Source: an uncultured Eubacteriales bacterium (GTDB lineage Bacteria > Bacillota > Clostridia > Peptostreptococcales > Anaerovoracaceae). Taken from it: a DNA stretch of 64,000 nt. Position 1 is the stretch's first letter, and each line of letters begins with the position of its first letter. The stretch is from contig CADAEH010000001.1 in NCBI GenBank assembly GCA_902786855.1, positions 1 through 64,000 on the forward strand, in the 5' to 3' direction. The translations under genes and the position numbers were made by a program. The notes below the pieces were generated by a model, which saw nothing but the letters and a program-made list of their open reading frames with translations, made no database searches and had not been told where the DNA came from. This document shows, piece after piece, positions 44,367 to 53,435 of the stretch.

Positions 44367-45590
44367 CTATTTCAGTGAAAGATGCTGTGGCACACCCTCC
44401 GAATAATACGGTTCGATCTCTCCCATGATCAGCGGGCGAGCGTAAGCAATGAATTCATCGCTTACATATGTTCCGTCTTCTGTGATCCATTCCAGTGGGA
44501 CCTTACGCTCTACATTGGCTATCTCGTGGATATCGAAATTGCTGTATGACACAAGATACGGAGCTCTGGATTCGACCTTGATGGTTATCATGCTTCCGGT
44601 ACATCCCTCAAAAGCCTTCTTTGCTGCAAGATAACCTGCATTGTAAGCCTCATCCGCATCTGTGCGCGATACCACGTGGGAAGCGCATCTCTGAAGTGTC
44701 GAGAACTCTATAGCTCTGGCCTTGATACCTGTTTTATCGCTTATCAGTGCCGCAAGATAGGTTCCTACGCCTGAAAGCTGCTTGTGACCAAAAGCATCGA
44801 GCTTGTCGCTGCTGCTTCCGAGCTCACAGACGAATCTTCCGTCTTCGAGCTTGATTCCCTCAGATACTGCCACGGTTATTGAGCTCTTGGTTTCTGCCAG
44901 TTTCTTGATCCTTTTGATGAAATCATCCGGATCAAAGTTTACTTCCGGAAGGTATATGAGATCCGGCTTGTTGTTGCCGAGCGCCGCGGCAGCTGTGAGC
45001 CATCCTGCATGTCTTCCCATGATCTCTACGATGCACACCGAAGTCCTGTAAGGACCGTAGCAGTCACTGTCTACCATTATCTCCTTAAGAGAAGTAGCTA
45101 TGTACTTTGCCGCCGATCCATACCCCGGGCAGTGATCTGTCACAGGAAGGTCATTATCGATGGTCTTAGGTACTCCCATGAATTTCTGCGGTTTATTGTG
45201 CATCCGCGCATAGTCTGACAGCATCTTGACGGTGTCCATGGAATCATTTCCCCCGTTATATAGGAAATACTGGATATCATACTTTTCCAGGATTTCAAAT
45301 ATCTTCTCATAGACATCCTCATTGCCTTCTATCTTAGGGAGTTTATAGCGGCATGAACCAAGGAATGCAGATGGTGTTCTCCTGAGCAGAGATATGTCTG
45401 CTGCATCTTTTACATGGTCACGAAGATCGATGATGTCCTCATGCAGAAAGCCTTCAATGCCATAATGCATGCCGTATATTTTCTTTACTCCCGCTTCTTT
45501 TGATGCTTCAATAGCACCGGCGAGACTGGAATTGATCACAGCGGTCGGGCCGCCGGACTGCCCATATATAATGTTTCCTTTAATGCCCAT
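44367..45590 (-). CDS. pfp: Pyrophosphate-dependent 6-phosphofructokinase
   Basis: A 407-residue PfkA-fold enzyme. GGNDS (in YNGGNDSMDT, about 113-122) and the PKTIDNDL motif with lysine are the residues associated with pyrophosphate rather than ATP as phosphoryl donor. MGRHAGWL is intact. It interconverts fructose-6-P and fructose-1,6-bisP; the PPi enzymes can also act on sedoheptulose-7-P, which would fit the neighbouring transketolase. RBS AGGAG, 7 bases before the start. Confidence 0.9.
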   Translation of the reverse strand: MGIKGNIIYGQSGGPTAVINSSLAGAIEASKEAGVKKIYGMHYGIEGFLHEDIIDLRDHVKDAADISLLRRTPSAFLGSCRYKLPKIEGNEDVYEKIFEILEKYDIQYFLYNGGNDSMDTVKMLSDYARMHNKPQKFMGVPKTIDNDLPVTDHCPGYGSAAKYIATSLKEIMVDSDCYGPYRTSVCIVEIMGRHAGWLTAAAALGNNKPDLIYLPEVNFDPDDFIKRIKKLAETKSSITVAVSEGIKLEDGRFVCELGSSSDKLDAFGHKQLSGVGTYLAALISDKTGIKARAIEFSTLQRCASHVVSRTDADEAYNAGYLAAKKAFEGCTGSMITIKVESRAPYLVSYSNFDIHEIANVERKVPLEWITEDGTYVSDEFIAYARPLIMGEIEPYYSEGVPQHLSLK

Positions 45591-45615
45591 TTTCGGTCTC
45601 CTGTTTTGTTTCCCC

Positions 45616-45663
45616 TCAGACTCCCCGGGAGAAATTGCTCGCTTTTCGCCTCAGGGAGTCTGA
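45616..45663. other. Perfect long-loop hairpin between transketolase and PPi-PFK
   Basis: Arms TCAGACTCCC (45616-45625) and GGGAGTCTGA (45654-45663) are perfect; the 28-base loop can partly pair. No T run follows on the minus strand, so it may be a processing or stability element rather than a terminator. Confidence 0.6.
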
Positions 45664-45725
45664 TATGTAAGGAGGTGAAATATAAGAAGTTTATTATGGT
45701 ACCCTTTTTGATTGCTTAATATTGC

Positions 45726-46661
45726 TTACTGAAGCTTCTCAGCCTCTGCAACGATGTCTTCAACAGTGATGCCGTTCTTAGCGAGCAGTCTCTCATAAGG
45801 AGCTGATTCGCCGAACTGATCCTGTATTCCTACTCTCTTTACTTTGCCCTTGCCCATCTCAGCTACGACTTCGCATACTGCGCTGCCGAGGCCGTTGATG
45901 ATGTTGTGGTCTTCTACAGTGACGATCTTGCCGATGTCATTGACACAAGCCTTAACAGCATCTACATCGAGAGGCTTGATTGTGTGCATGTCGAGAACTC
46001 TTGCAGAGATACCTTTTTCCTCAAGGATCTTTGCAGCCTTGATAGCGAGGCATACTGTATCACCGTTAGCGATGATAGCAACATCCTTACCATCCTGGAG
46101 CTGATAAGCTTTGCCGATCTCGAACTCTACTTCTGGTCCGTAAACCTGTTCCATAGCGTCACGGGTGAATCTCAGATACATAGGTCCGTAATTCTCAGCA
46201 GCTGCTCTGACGAGTTTCTTTGCCTGGTTGTAATCTGCAGGCATCATTACTGTCATGTTAGGGAGAGTTCTGAGGATACCCATATCCTCGATAGCCTGGT
46301 GGGATGCACCGTCGTTAGCAGGTGTGAAACCACCGTGTGAGCATGCGATCTTTACGTTGAGGTTGGTATAGCAGATCTCCTGACGGATCATCTCGCAGAT
46401 TCTCATTGATCCGAAAGCTGCGTATGTTACTACGAATGGGATCTTTCCGCATGTTGCGAGTCCTGCTGCTACTGCTGCGCCGTTCTGCTCAGCGATACCT
46501 ACGTTGATATACTGATCAGGAAGCTCTTTTCTGAAGTCCTGAGTCTTGCAGCTCTTGCCGATATCTATGTCAAGAACTACTACATCCGGATTGTCTTTTC
46601 CTACTGCTACGATCTCTTCACCGAATCCGTTTCTTGTTGGGATCTTCTTCAGTTCACTCAT
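45726..46661 (-). CDS. Transketolase, C-terminal subunit
   Basis: A 311-residue half transketolase with the pyrimidine-binding domain (DIDIGKSCKTQDF, NVGIAEQNGAAVAAGLA with the catalytic Glu) and the C-terminal domain (VEDHNIINGLGSAVCE). It pairs with the N-terminal subunit encoded 15 bases upstream. Could instead act as a sugar-acid specific transketolase-like enzyme. Possible single-copy pentose phosphate enzyme of the cell. Confidence 0.92.
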   Translation of the reverse strand: MSELKKIPTRNGFGEEIVAVGKDNPDVVVLDIDIGKSCKTQDFRKELPDQYINVGIAEQNGAAVAAGLATCGKIPFVVTYAAFGSMRICEMIRQEICYTNLNVKIACSHGGFTPANDGASHQAIEDMGILRTLPNMTVMMPADYNQAKKLVRAAAENYGPMYLRFTRDAMEQVYGPEVEFEIGKAYQLQDGKDVAIIANGDTVCLAIKAAKILEEKGISARVLDMHTIKPLDVDAVKACVNDIGKIVTVEDHNIINGLGSAVCEVVAEMGKGKVKRVGIQDQFGESAPYERLLAKNGITVEDIVAEAEKLQ

Positions 46662-46676
46662 TACTATGTCCTCCTG

Positions 46677-47510
46677 TTAAATCAGCTGAGCCTTGAGCTC
46701 TGCCATTGCCTGTGCATACTGTTCATCGTTAGGAGCTACTCCGTGCCAGCCTACCTGGTTCTCCATGAAGCTGACGCCCTTGCCCTTAACTGTCTTTCCG
46801 ATTATTGCTTTAGGATTGCCGTTCTGAGCTGCATAGCACTTGTCGATAGCATCACAGACTTCTTCCATATCGTTACCATTGATGTAGAATACATCCCAGC
46901 CAAAGGCTTTGAACTTTTCACCGAGGTCTCCGTTAGGCATTACCTCATCGCAAGTTCCGTCGAGCTGCAGATTGTTCTCGTCAACGAATACGATGAAATT
47001 GTCGAGTTTATACTTGTTAGCTGTGTTAGCTGCTTCCCAGATGATTCCTTCCTGAGCCTCGCCGTCTCCGAGAACACAGAAGACCTTGTAGTCCTTCTTG
47101 TTCATCTTTCCGCCGAGAGCCATTCCTGCTGCGCATGCCATTCCCTGTCCAAGTGAGCCTGTTGAAATGTCGATTCCCGGGCACTTGATCATTGATGGAT
47201 GTCCCTGCAGAGGGGAACCTTCCTTACGAAGTGTGTCAAGAACTTCCTCAGGGAAGTATCCGAGTGTTGCAAGGCAAGCATACTGGATCGGGCATACATG
47301 ACCCTTGGAGAGAACCATTCTGTCGCGGTCTGCCCACTGTGGGTTCTTTGGATCAACATTCATGTACTTGAAATAGCATGCTGTGACGAAGTCTGCTGCT
47401 GACAGAGATCCGCCTGGATGTCCGGACTGTGCCTTATAGATCATGTCGATGACCTTCATGCGCATTTCCGTTGCCTTGTTCTTGAGTTCGTTGATGGAAA
47501 TGTCTTTCAT
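46677..47510 (-). CDS. Transketolase, N-terminal subunit
   Basis: A 277-residue half transketolase with the thiamine diphosphate domain: SGHPGGSLS, LSKGHVCPIQYA, and the GDGEAQEGIIWEAANTANKY loop ending near NLQLDG. It transfers two-carbon units between ketoses and aldoses when joined to the C-terminal subunit. First of a unit with the half at 45726. Confidence 0.93.
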   Translation of the reverse strand: MKDISINELKNKATEMRMKVIDMIYKAQSGHPGGSLSAADFVTACYFKYMNVDPKNPQWADRDRMVLSKGHVCPIQYACLATLGYFPEEVLDTLRKEGSPLQGHPSMIKCPGIDISTGSLGQGMACAAGMALGGKMNKKDYKVFCVLGDGEAQEGIIWEAANTANKYKLDNFIVFVDENNLQLDGTCDEVMPNGDLGEKFKAFGWDVFYINGNDMEEVCDAIDKCYAAQNGNPKAIIGKTVKGKGVSFMENQVGWHGVAPNDEQYAQAMAELKAQLI

Positions 47511-47593
47511 AGTGTCTCCTTCATTTCTTCTTCGGTGGTGATTGTTTGTTTTTAAGGATGTAGTTTATATAAAAGTGTTGGCGTATCAATTTA

Positions 47594-48532
47594 CTAGCGT
47601 CCGAGATAGAGGGACTGCTTTGCGAGTACCAGATACATAATCATCTCGTTGCAAGGTGTAGGGATTCCATACTGCTGACCAAGCTTTACAACGGCACCGT
47701 TGATGATCATGATCTCGGTTTCACGCTGATGTGTTACAGCCTGTACCATTGAGCTGATCGTCTCATCTGTTGCGCGGGATACTTCGTATGCATGCTCAAG
47801 TTCTTCTTCATAGTTGAGTGTGCATCCTGCTGCATTAGCAACTGCGATAGCCTCTTTGATCAGTCTCTTTGCGAGCTCATTAGCATACTGGTTCTTAGCG
47901 ATAAATCCATTCGGAGTTCCGAGCAGTGCGCTTACACCATTGATAGCTACGTTAGCGGAAAGCTTGTGCCAGATAGCGTTCAGTACGTTCTCATGAACGT
48001 CTGTCTCAAGACCTGCGATACGGAATGCCTCAGCTACTTCCTCAACTTTTGCCATAGGAGCCTTTGGTGAACCCATGTTGGTCGAGCCGTATCCTGTATG
48101 TCTTACGTGGCCAGGTTCGATCGGAGTTGCGCCGAAAGCAGTGTTTCCGATAATGATCTGCTCTTCAGGAACAACTTTAGCGATCTCATCATAGTTGCCG
48201 TATCCATTCTGGAGGCAGAGGATCATGGTGTGATCGTCTATCATTGGAAGTGCATTGCGTACAGCATCCTCCAGGAACTTATAGTGAACGAATACTACCA
48301 GAAGATCTACAACGCCGATCTCCTTAGGATCTGTTGTAGCGATCGTTGGATAGTAAGCGACTGTTTCGCCGTTGCCTGATCCAGGTGCACATTTGTCTAT
48401 AAGAATTCCGTTCTTCTTTATGTTCTCGATTACTGGTTCATAAGTATCCAGTACACATACCTCATGCTTTGACAGAAGATAGCTTGCATAGCAGCTTCCG
48501 ATTGCTCCGCATCCTACAAATCCGATTCTCAT
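47594..48532 (-). CDS. Ketopantoate reductase-like (PanE/ApbA) dehydrogenase
   Basis: A 312-residue NAD(P) enzyme: Rossmann GFVGCGAIGSCYASYLL (5-21), then the ApbA C-terminal helical domain with the typical catalytic Lys region (NAIWHKLSANVAINGVSALLG). The fold reduces 2-dehydropantoate in PanE, but paralogs in catabolic loci act on other 2-oxo or 2-hydroxy acids. The shared operator word with dctP argues for a catabolic role. Start ATG 48532 follows AGGAAGGAG; an in-frame TTG 6 bases upstream is less likely. Confidence 0.85.
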   Translation of the reverse strand: MRIGFVGCGAIGSCYASYLLSKHEVCVLDTYEPVIENIKKNGILIDKCAPGSGNGETVAYYPTIATTDPKEIGVVDLLVVFVHYKFLEDAVRNALPMIDDHTMILCLQNGYGNYDEIAKVVPEEQIIIGNTAFGATPIEPGHVRHTGYGSTNMGSPKAPMAKVEEVAEAFRIAGLETDVHENVLNAIWHKLSANVAINGVSALLGTPNGFIAKNQYANELAKRLIKEAIAVANAAGCTLNYEEELEHAYEVSRATDETISSMVQAVTHQRETEIMIINGAVVKLGQQYGIPTPCNEMIMYLVLAKQSLYLGR

Positions 48533-48596
48533 GATCAAAACTCCTTCCTCTTAATTAAGTTGATCGTCTTTAAATTTTCCAGTCGGTTGTTATTAA

Positions 48597-48628
48597 TTTG
48601 TCATATGTCATTTGTCTGACATATGACA
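48597..48628. promoter_or_regulatory. Operator-like inverted repeat ahead of the ApbA-like gene
   Basis: Perfect arms TGTCATATGTCA (48599-48610) and TGACATATGACA (48617-48628) with a 6-base centre. TTTGTCTGACATA (48611-48623) matches the dctP palindrome at 12 of 13 positions. Confidence 0.6.
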
Positions 48629-48702
48629 CTTGTATTGTATGATTCCCTTACAAAATAAGCAACTGTTTTCTTCAATAATTAAAAATTTAACAAAATAAAT
48701 GC

Positions 48703-48738
48703 AAAATAAAACAGGAGCAGGCTTTGTTTTCCTGCTCC
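48703..48738 (-). terminator. Terminator after upp
   Basis: Perfect 8-bp stem GGAGCAGG/CCTGCTCC (48714-48721/48731-48738), then TGTTTTATTTT on the minus strand. Confidence 0.85.
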
Positions 48739-48786
48739 CGTTCGTCTTAGAACACTATATATTGTTATCCTATTATATATATGACT

Positions 48787-49416
48787 CTATTTTGTTCCGA
48801 ATATCCTGTCGCCTGCATCACCGAGACCAGGTACGATGTACGCATTCTCATTGAGCCTTTCATCCTTCGCTGCGATGTAAATGTCGACATCAGGATGAGC
48901 CTTTGTAAGTGCCTCGATACCTTCAGGTGCTGCGATAAGGAACATAAGGCTGATATCCTTGGCGCCTTTCTTCTTTACGAAGTCAACTGCTGCGACCGCA
49001 CTTCCGCCGGTAGCCAGCATCGGATCTACTATGATGACCTTTCTCTTGTCGATGTCTTCAGGAAGCTTGCAGTAATACTCTACCGGCTCGTGTGTTACAG
49101 GATCTCTGTAAAGTCCTACGTGTCCGACCTTAGCATTAGGGATGATCTCGAGCATTCCGTCTACGAAGCCGAGTCCTGCTCTCAGAATAGGAACGATTGC
49201 AACGTCCATTCCGGCGAGCATTTTTACTTTTGTCGGGCATATCGGTGTCTCGATATCAACATCCATGGTCGGCAGATCTCTGGTGACCTCGAATGCCATA
49301 AGCATTGCAACTTCTCTGGCAAGATCTCTGAAAGCCTTGCTTGGTGTGTTCTTGTCTCTCATCAGTGAAACCTTGTGCTGGATGAGAGGATGATCAAATA
49401 CCATCACTTTTGCCAT
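48787..49416 (-). CDS. upp: Uracil phosphoribosyltransferase
   Basis: A 209-residue salvage enzyme making UMP from uracil and PRPP. PRPP loop [14 protein letters not shown] (about 131-144) and the C-terminal [17 protein letters not shown] uracil site are intact. Last gene of prfA-tsaC-upp; strong GGAGG start. Confidence 0.95.
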   Translation of the reverse strand: MAKVMVFDHPLIQHKVSLMRDKNTPSKAFRDLAREVAMLMAFEVTRDLPTMDVDIETPICPTKVKMLAGMDVAIVPILRAGLGFVDGMLEIIPNAKVGHVGLYRDPVTHEPVEYYCKLPEDIDKRKVIIVDPMLATGGSAVAAVDFVKKKGAKDISLMFLIAAPEGIEALTKAHPDVDIYIAAKDERLNENAYIVPGLGDAGDRIFGTK

Positions 49417-49484
49417 TTAGTAACCTCCGTGATTTTTATAATCTGATTAAGAATAGTGTAACTATATTACGAAATCCCATTCCC

Positions 49485-50516
49485 TTAATTAACTATGTCA
49501 TATCCTGCGCTCTTGAGCATACGGTTCATGACGCTGAATCCAAGCCCCGACTGTTCAAGCGTCCTTATAAGTATCAGGTCATAACCCTGCCTGTCGAATT
49601 CTCTCAGGTCTGCAAAAAGATCGTGGGCTGCCGTCAGCTCGTCCTCCTCGTAATCGAGTATCGCAGGTCTCTGTCCGTTCCTTATTGCTTCGAGTCCCAG
49701 TTCCCGGGCTTTTGCCGCGAATTCTTCTGCGCTGCCCTCGATCAGCCTTACTCTGGCTTTGGGCGAATAATGGCGGTATTTCATGCCCGGTGACTTTGGC
49801 TTGAACTCAGTATCAGCAACGCCGCTTTCCGGATCTGCTTCTGCGACCGGTCTTTCGAGTAAAGCGTTATAGTAAACAACTTCCATTCCCAGCGCTTCTG
49901 TGAGAGCTTCCTTAGTGATGATGCCCGGTCTCAGTATTGTCGGGACCTCGCCTGTCAGGTCGAGCACGGTCGACTCTATCCCGACGTCGCACTGCTCGCC
50001 CATTATGACTGCATCGATGCGGCCGTCCATGTCTTCGAGGACGTCCTCTGCTGTGGTCGGGCTCGGTCTGCCTGAAATGTTAGCACTCGGTGCGGCTACC
50101 GGCCTGAGAGCTGCTGCTATAAGCATATATGCTGTTCTGTTAGACGGCATCCTGATCGCAACTGTATCGAGTCCGCCGGTAGTTGCATAAGGCACAGTAT
50201 CTGACTTGGGGAAAATGATGGTCAGCGGACCCGGCCAGAAAGCATCCATCGCTTTGCGCGTCACCTCAGATATGCCGTCAAGACCGCCCTTTATAAGTGG
50301 ATCAAGTTCTGACGTCTCCGCTATGTGAACGATCATCGGGTTGTCTGAGGGTCTGCCCTTTGCCGCATAGACTGACCTGACAGCCTCTGCATCAAGTGCG
50401 TTGGCTCCGAGTCCGTATACTGTTTCTGTCGGGAAGGCTACCAGTCCCCCGCGCCGTATGATGTCTCCTGCTTTCAGAATATCTTCAAGTTCAGTTGTCA
50501 GTCTTTCCGTCGTCAT
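49485..50516 (-). CDS. tsaC: Threonylcarbamoyl-AMP synthase (Sua5 type)
   Basis: A 343-residue enzyme for t6A modification of ANN-decoding tRNAs, joining Thr, bicarbonate and ATP. N-terminal YrdC domain: VAFPTETVYGLGANA (about 26-40), KGRPSDNPM, PSANISGRPSPT. Residues from about 240 form the Sua5 C-terminal domain, with the linker SPGMKYRHYSP. It starts 14 bases after prfA. Confidence 0.93.
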   Translation of the reverse strand: MTTERLTTELEDILKAGDIIRRGGLVAFPTETVYGLGANALDAEAVRSVYAAKGRPSDNPMIVHIAETSELDPLIKGGLDGISEVTRKAMDAFWPGPLTIIFPKSDTVPYATTGGLDTVAIRMPSNRTAYMLIAAALRPVAAPSANISGRPSPTTAEDVLEDMDGRIDAVIMGEQCDVGIESTVLDLTGEVPTILRPGIITKEALTEALGMEVVYYNALLERPVAEADPESGVADTEFKPKSPGMKYRHYSPKARVRLIEGSAEEFAAKARELGLEAIRNGQRPAILDYEEDELTAAHDLFADLREFDRQGYDLILIRTLEQSGLGFSVMNRMLKSAGYDIVN

Positions 50517-50530
50517 CTGTCAATAACCCA

Positions 50531-51598
50531 TTAACCGAAGTCACGCATCTTTTCAGCCTGGTCGGCGGTGATGAGACCGTCGATGGCTTCATCGATGTCA
50601 CCGTCGAGGAACTGCTCGAGCTTGTACATGGTGAGGTTGATGCGGTGGTCGGTTATCCTGCCCTGCGGGAAGTTGTAGGTCCTGATACGCTCAGACCTGT
50701 CGCCTGAGCCGACCTGACTTCTTCTGTCCGCAGAGATCTTATCGTTCTGTTCCTGTACCATCTTGTCATAGAGTCTGGCCTTGAGTACTCTCATGGCCTT
50801 CTCTCTGTTCTGGATCTGTGACTTTTCATCCTGGCATGTTACTACAATGCCTGTAGGAAGGTGAGTCATCCTTACTGCGGAGTCTGTCGTGTTTACGCAC
50901 TGTCCGCCGTTGCCCGATGCCCTGTATACGTCTACCTTGACATCGTTAGGGTTTATCTCGACCTCTACGTCATCTACTTCAGGCAAAACAGCTACTGTCG
51001 CTGCCGAAGTATGGATACGGCCTGATGACTCTGTCTCAGGAACTCTCTGTACTCTGTGTACTCCCGACTCGAACTTGAGCCTTGAGTAAGCTCCCTTGCC
51101 CTTGATCATGACTACGGCTTCCTTGATGCCGCCGATACCGGTGTCGCTGATCTCGATGATCTCGGCCTTCCATCTGCGGCGCTCTGCGTATCTGAGATAC
51201 ATCCTGAGAAGGTCATTGCCGAAGAGGGCTGCTTCTTCTCCGCCTGTACCTGCTCTGATCTCAAGGATGACGTTCTTGTCATCGTTAGGGTCTTTTGGCA
51301 GCAGGAGGATCTTGAGCTCTTCCTGGGCTTTTGCCATTTTCTCTTCGAGCTCCTTGGCCTCTTCCTTGGCCATCTCTTTCATCTCTTCATCGTCTTCAAG
51401 ATCCATGATCTCTCTGGCGTCTGCGAGGTCGCTCTGCATCTTTCTGTATGATTCATATGCCCTTACGATCGGTTCGATCTCGGCCATCTCTTTCATGTAT
51501 TTCTGCCAGGTCTTCTGATCGGCGATGACAGCAGGGTCAGCTACCTTCTCACTCAGCTCCCGGTATTTCTCTGTTATAAAATCCAGTTTATCAAACAT
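50531..51598 (-). CDS. prfA: Peptide chain release factor 1
   Basis: A 355-residue factor that ends translation at UAA and UAG. GGQ in [16 protein letters not shown] (about 228-243) and the codon-reading PET-type tripeptide before [13 protein letters not shown] are present. The usual partner prmC, which methylates the GGQ glutamine, is not next to it. Confidence 0.96.
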   Translation of the reverse strand: MFDKLDFITEKYRELSEKVADPAVIADQKTWQKYMKEMAEIEPIVRAYESYRKMQSDLADAREIMDLEDDEEMKEMAKEEAKELEEKMAKAQEELKILLLPKDPNDDKNVILEIRAGTGGEEAALFGNDLLRMYLRYAERRRWKAEIIEISDTGIGGIKEAVVMIKGKGAYSRLKFESGVHRVQRVPETESSGRIHTSAATVAVLPEVDDVEVEINPNDVKVDVYRASGNGGQCVNTTDSAVRMTHLPTGIVVTCQDEKSQIQNREKAMRVLKARLYDKMVQEQNDKISADRRSQVGSGDRSERIRTYNFPQGRITDHRINLTMYKLEQFLDGDIDEAIDGLITADQAEKMRDFG

Positions 51599-51819
51599 AT
51601 CTTTTCAGCCTTTCTTTCTACTTTCTTCATTAATATATATGTCAAAACAGATGTATGCCAAAACCGGCATATGCCGAATGGATATGTCCGCTATCGTCCT
51701 TCTAGTTTTCTTCTGCCGTTTCTGTCTGTCATAGTTGTATTCTCCGGGCTGTTCTCAACCAATTAATTATATCAGAAAAGCCCTTCTTAATCAGTAGATA
51801 CTGTGTTTTTTGCAGTGCT

Positions 51820-53139
51820 CTATCCGACGAATCCTTCGTAAATGACCTGAGTTGCTCTTTCAAAATCGTCTGCGTCCACACCGACGATGACGTTGATCTC
51901 GTTGGTGCCCTGGTTGAGCATGCGGATATTGATGCCGTTTTGTGCAAGTACAGAGCATATCTTCGCTGCAGCGCCGACGGATCTTTTCATCTTGCGGCCT
52001 ACTACTGCTATCAGTCCTATCCTGTTCTCAACGGATATCTCATCAGGTCTGAGCTGCATGTTAAGAGCTTCGATAATGTCCTCAAGCTTATCCTCAAGTT
52101 CGCTCGTAGCAATGAACATCGAAAGTGAGTCTATGCCCGTAGGTATATGGTCAAAGCTGACTCCTGCCTCTTCGATCACGGCCAGTGCTCTTCTGACAAA
52201 ACCGATCTCTTTGTTCATCATGTTCTTGTATATCGAGATGACTGTGAAGTCAGGCTTTCCTGCTATGCCGCTTATGATCCTGTCATCGAGCTCTTTTTCA
52301 TCATTGGTGATGAGTGTGCCCGGGTCTTCAGGCGCGTTGGTATTCCTGATGTTGATAGGAATATCTGACATTCTTGCCGGGAAGACAGCGTCTTCATGAA
52401 GTACGCTTGCTCCCATGTATGAAAGCTCTCTGAGTTCAACATATGAGATCTTCTTGATAGGCAGCGGGTCTTTTACGATGCGCGGGTCAGCCATGAGCAT
52501 GCCCGAAACGTCGGTCCAGTTCTCATAGATATCGGCATTCGCTGCGCGTGCGACCAGCGATCCGGTCACATCAGAGCCTCCACGTGAGAAAACGCAGACC
52601 TCGCCGTTATTCATATATGAGCCATAGAATCCCGGAAGAACAGCTCTCTCGTGTTTTGCCAGCTCTGCTGATAAAAGCTCGTTGGTCTCATCGAAAAGGA
52701 GTCTGCCTCTGCTGTCGAACTTGATCAGATCCTGTGTATCTACAAAATCATATCCGAGATATGCAGCTGCCATGATCGCGGACAGGTACTCACCGCGGCT
52801 GGCGATATATGCTTTGCTCGCGCCTTTTCCGACATTTTCTCTGATCTCGTCGAATCTCGCATCAAAGTCAGGAACGTCTATACCAAGATCATCCACGATA
52901 GATGTATATCTCCCCTTTATTGTTTCAAAAAGGCTGTCATATGGTATGAACTCATCAGCCTGTGCCTTGAGCATGAAGAGCATATCCGTGACCTTATTGT
53001 CACTGCTGTGTCTTTTGCCCGGAGCGGATACTACAACGTATCTCCTCTCAGGATCTGCTTCTACTATAGCTTTTATCTTGCTGAGCTGAGCTGCGTCAGC
53101 TACTGACGATCCGCCGAATTTCAGTACTTTAAGTCCCAT
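51820..53139 (-). CDS. lysC: Aspartate kinase
   Basis: A 439-residue aspartokinase opening KVLKFGGSSVADAAQL, with FSRGGSDVTGSLVA and two C-terminal ACT domains (about 300-439) for feedback control. First step to lysine, threonine and methionine. It is divergent from argC. No lysine riboswitch is visible upstream; a 12-base palindrome CGGCATATGCCG lies downstream at 51665-51676. Confidence 0.94.
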   Translation of the reverse strand: MGLKVLKFGGSSVADAAQLSKIKAIVEADPERRYVVVSAPGKRHSSDNKVTDMLFMLKAQADEFIPYDSLFETIKGRYTSIVDDLGIDVPDFDARFDEIRENVGKGASKAYIASRGEYLSAIMAAAYLGYDFVDTQDLIKFDSRGRLLFDETNELLSAELAKHERAVLPGFYGSYMNNGEVCVFSRGGSDVTGSLVARAANADIYENWTDVSGMLMADPRIVKDPLPIKKISYVELRELSYMGASVLHEDAVFPARMSDIPINIRNTNAPEDPGTLITNDEKELDDRIISGIAGKPDFTVISIYKNMMNKEIGFVRRALAVIEEAGVSFDHIPTGIDSLSMFIATSELEDKLEDIIEALNMQLRPDEISVENRIGLIAVVGRKMKRSVGAAAKICSVLAQNGINIRMLNQGTNEINVIVGVDADDFERATQVIYEGFVG

Positions 53140-53333
53140 ATCTGTTCTCCTGTTCTTGTGTTATTCTGTAGTCCCGTGCTTCAGGAATTGCTCTTTTGCC
53201 CGGGCAGTATCACCCGTATAAGCAACAAATCGCCTTATTATAACAGAAAGACGTCCCCGATGGGAGTATAGGAATATCTTTTTGCAAGAATATTAAGCAA
53301 TTGAACGATCAAGGGTCGTCAGCACTTTGTGCA

Positions 53334-53395
53334 TTAAAAAATATTCATCAAAAAGAATAAATATACTTGCATAGTTTTGTTTTTTTGCCTATTAT
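53334..53395 (+). promoter_or_regulatory. Tandem ARG boxes and promoter of the arg operon
   Basis: Two sites matching the ArgR consensus TGAATAAATATTCA: TTAAAAAATATTCA (53334-53347, 12 of 14) and AGAATAAATATACT (53354-53367, 11 of 14), 20 bases apart. The second abuts -35 TTGCAT (53367-53372), followed by 17 bases and -10 TATTAT (53390-53395). ArgR-arginine repression of argCJBDF is the natural reading. Confidence 0.75.
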
Positions 53396-53435
53396 TGTTC
53401 TAATATACTATAGCAAAACCGCGGAGGTTCAGAAT

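Noticed and set aside
45664-45720. Small plus-strand ORF behind AAGGAGGTG near 45669
   Set aside because: The only ATG is far from the RBS-like run and opens just seven codons.
53140-53330. Lysine riboswitch for lysC
   Set aside because: The short upstream region lacks the multi-helix lysine aptamer.
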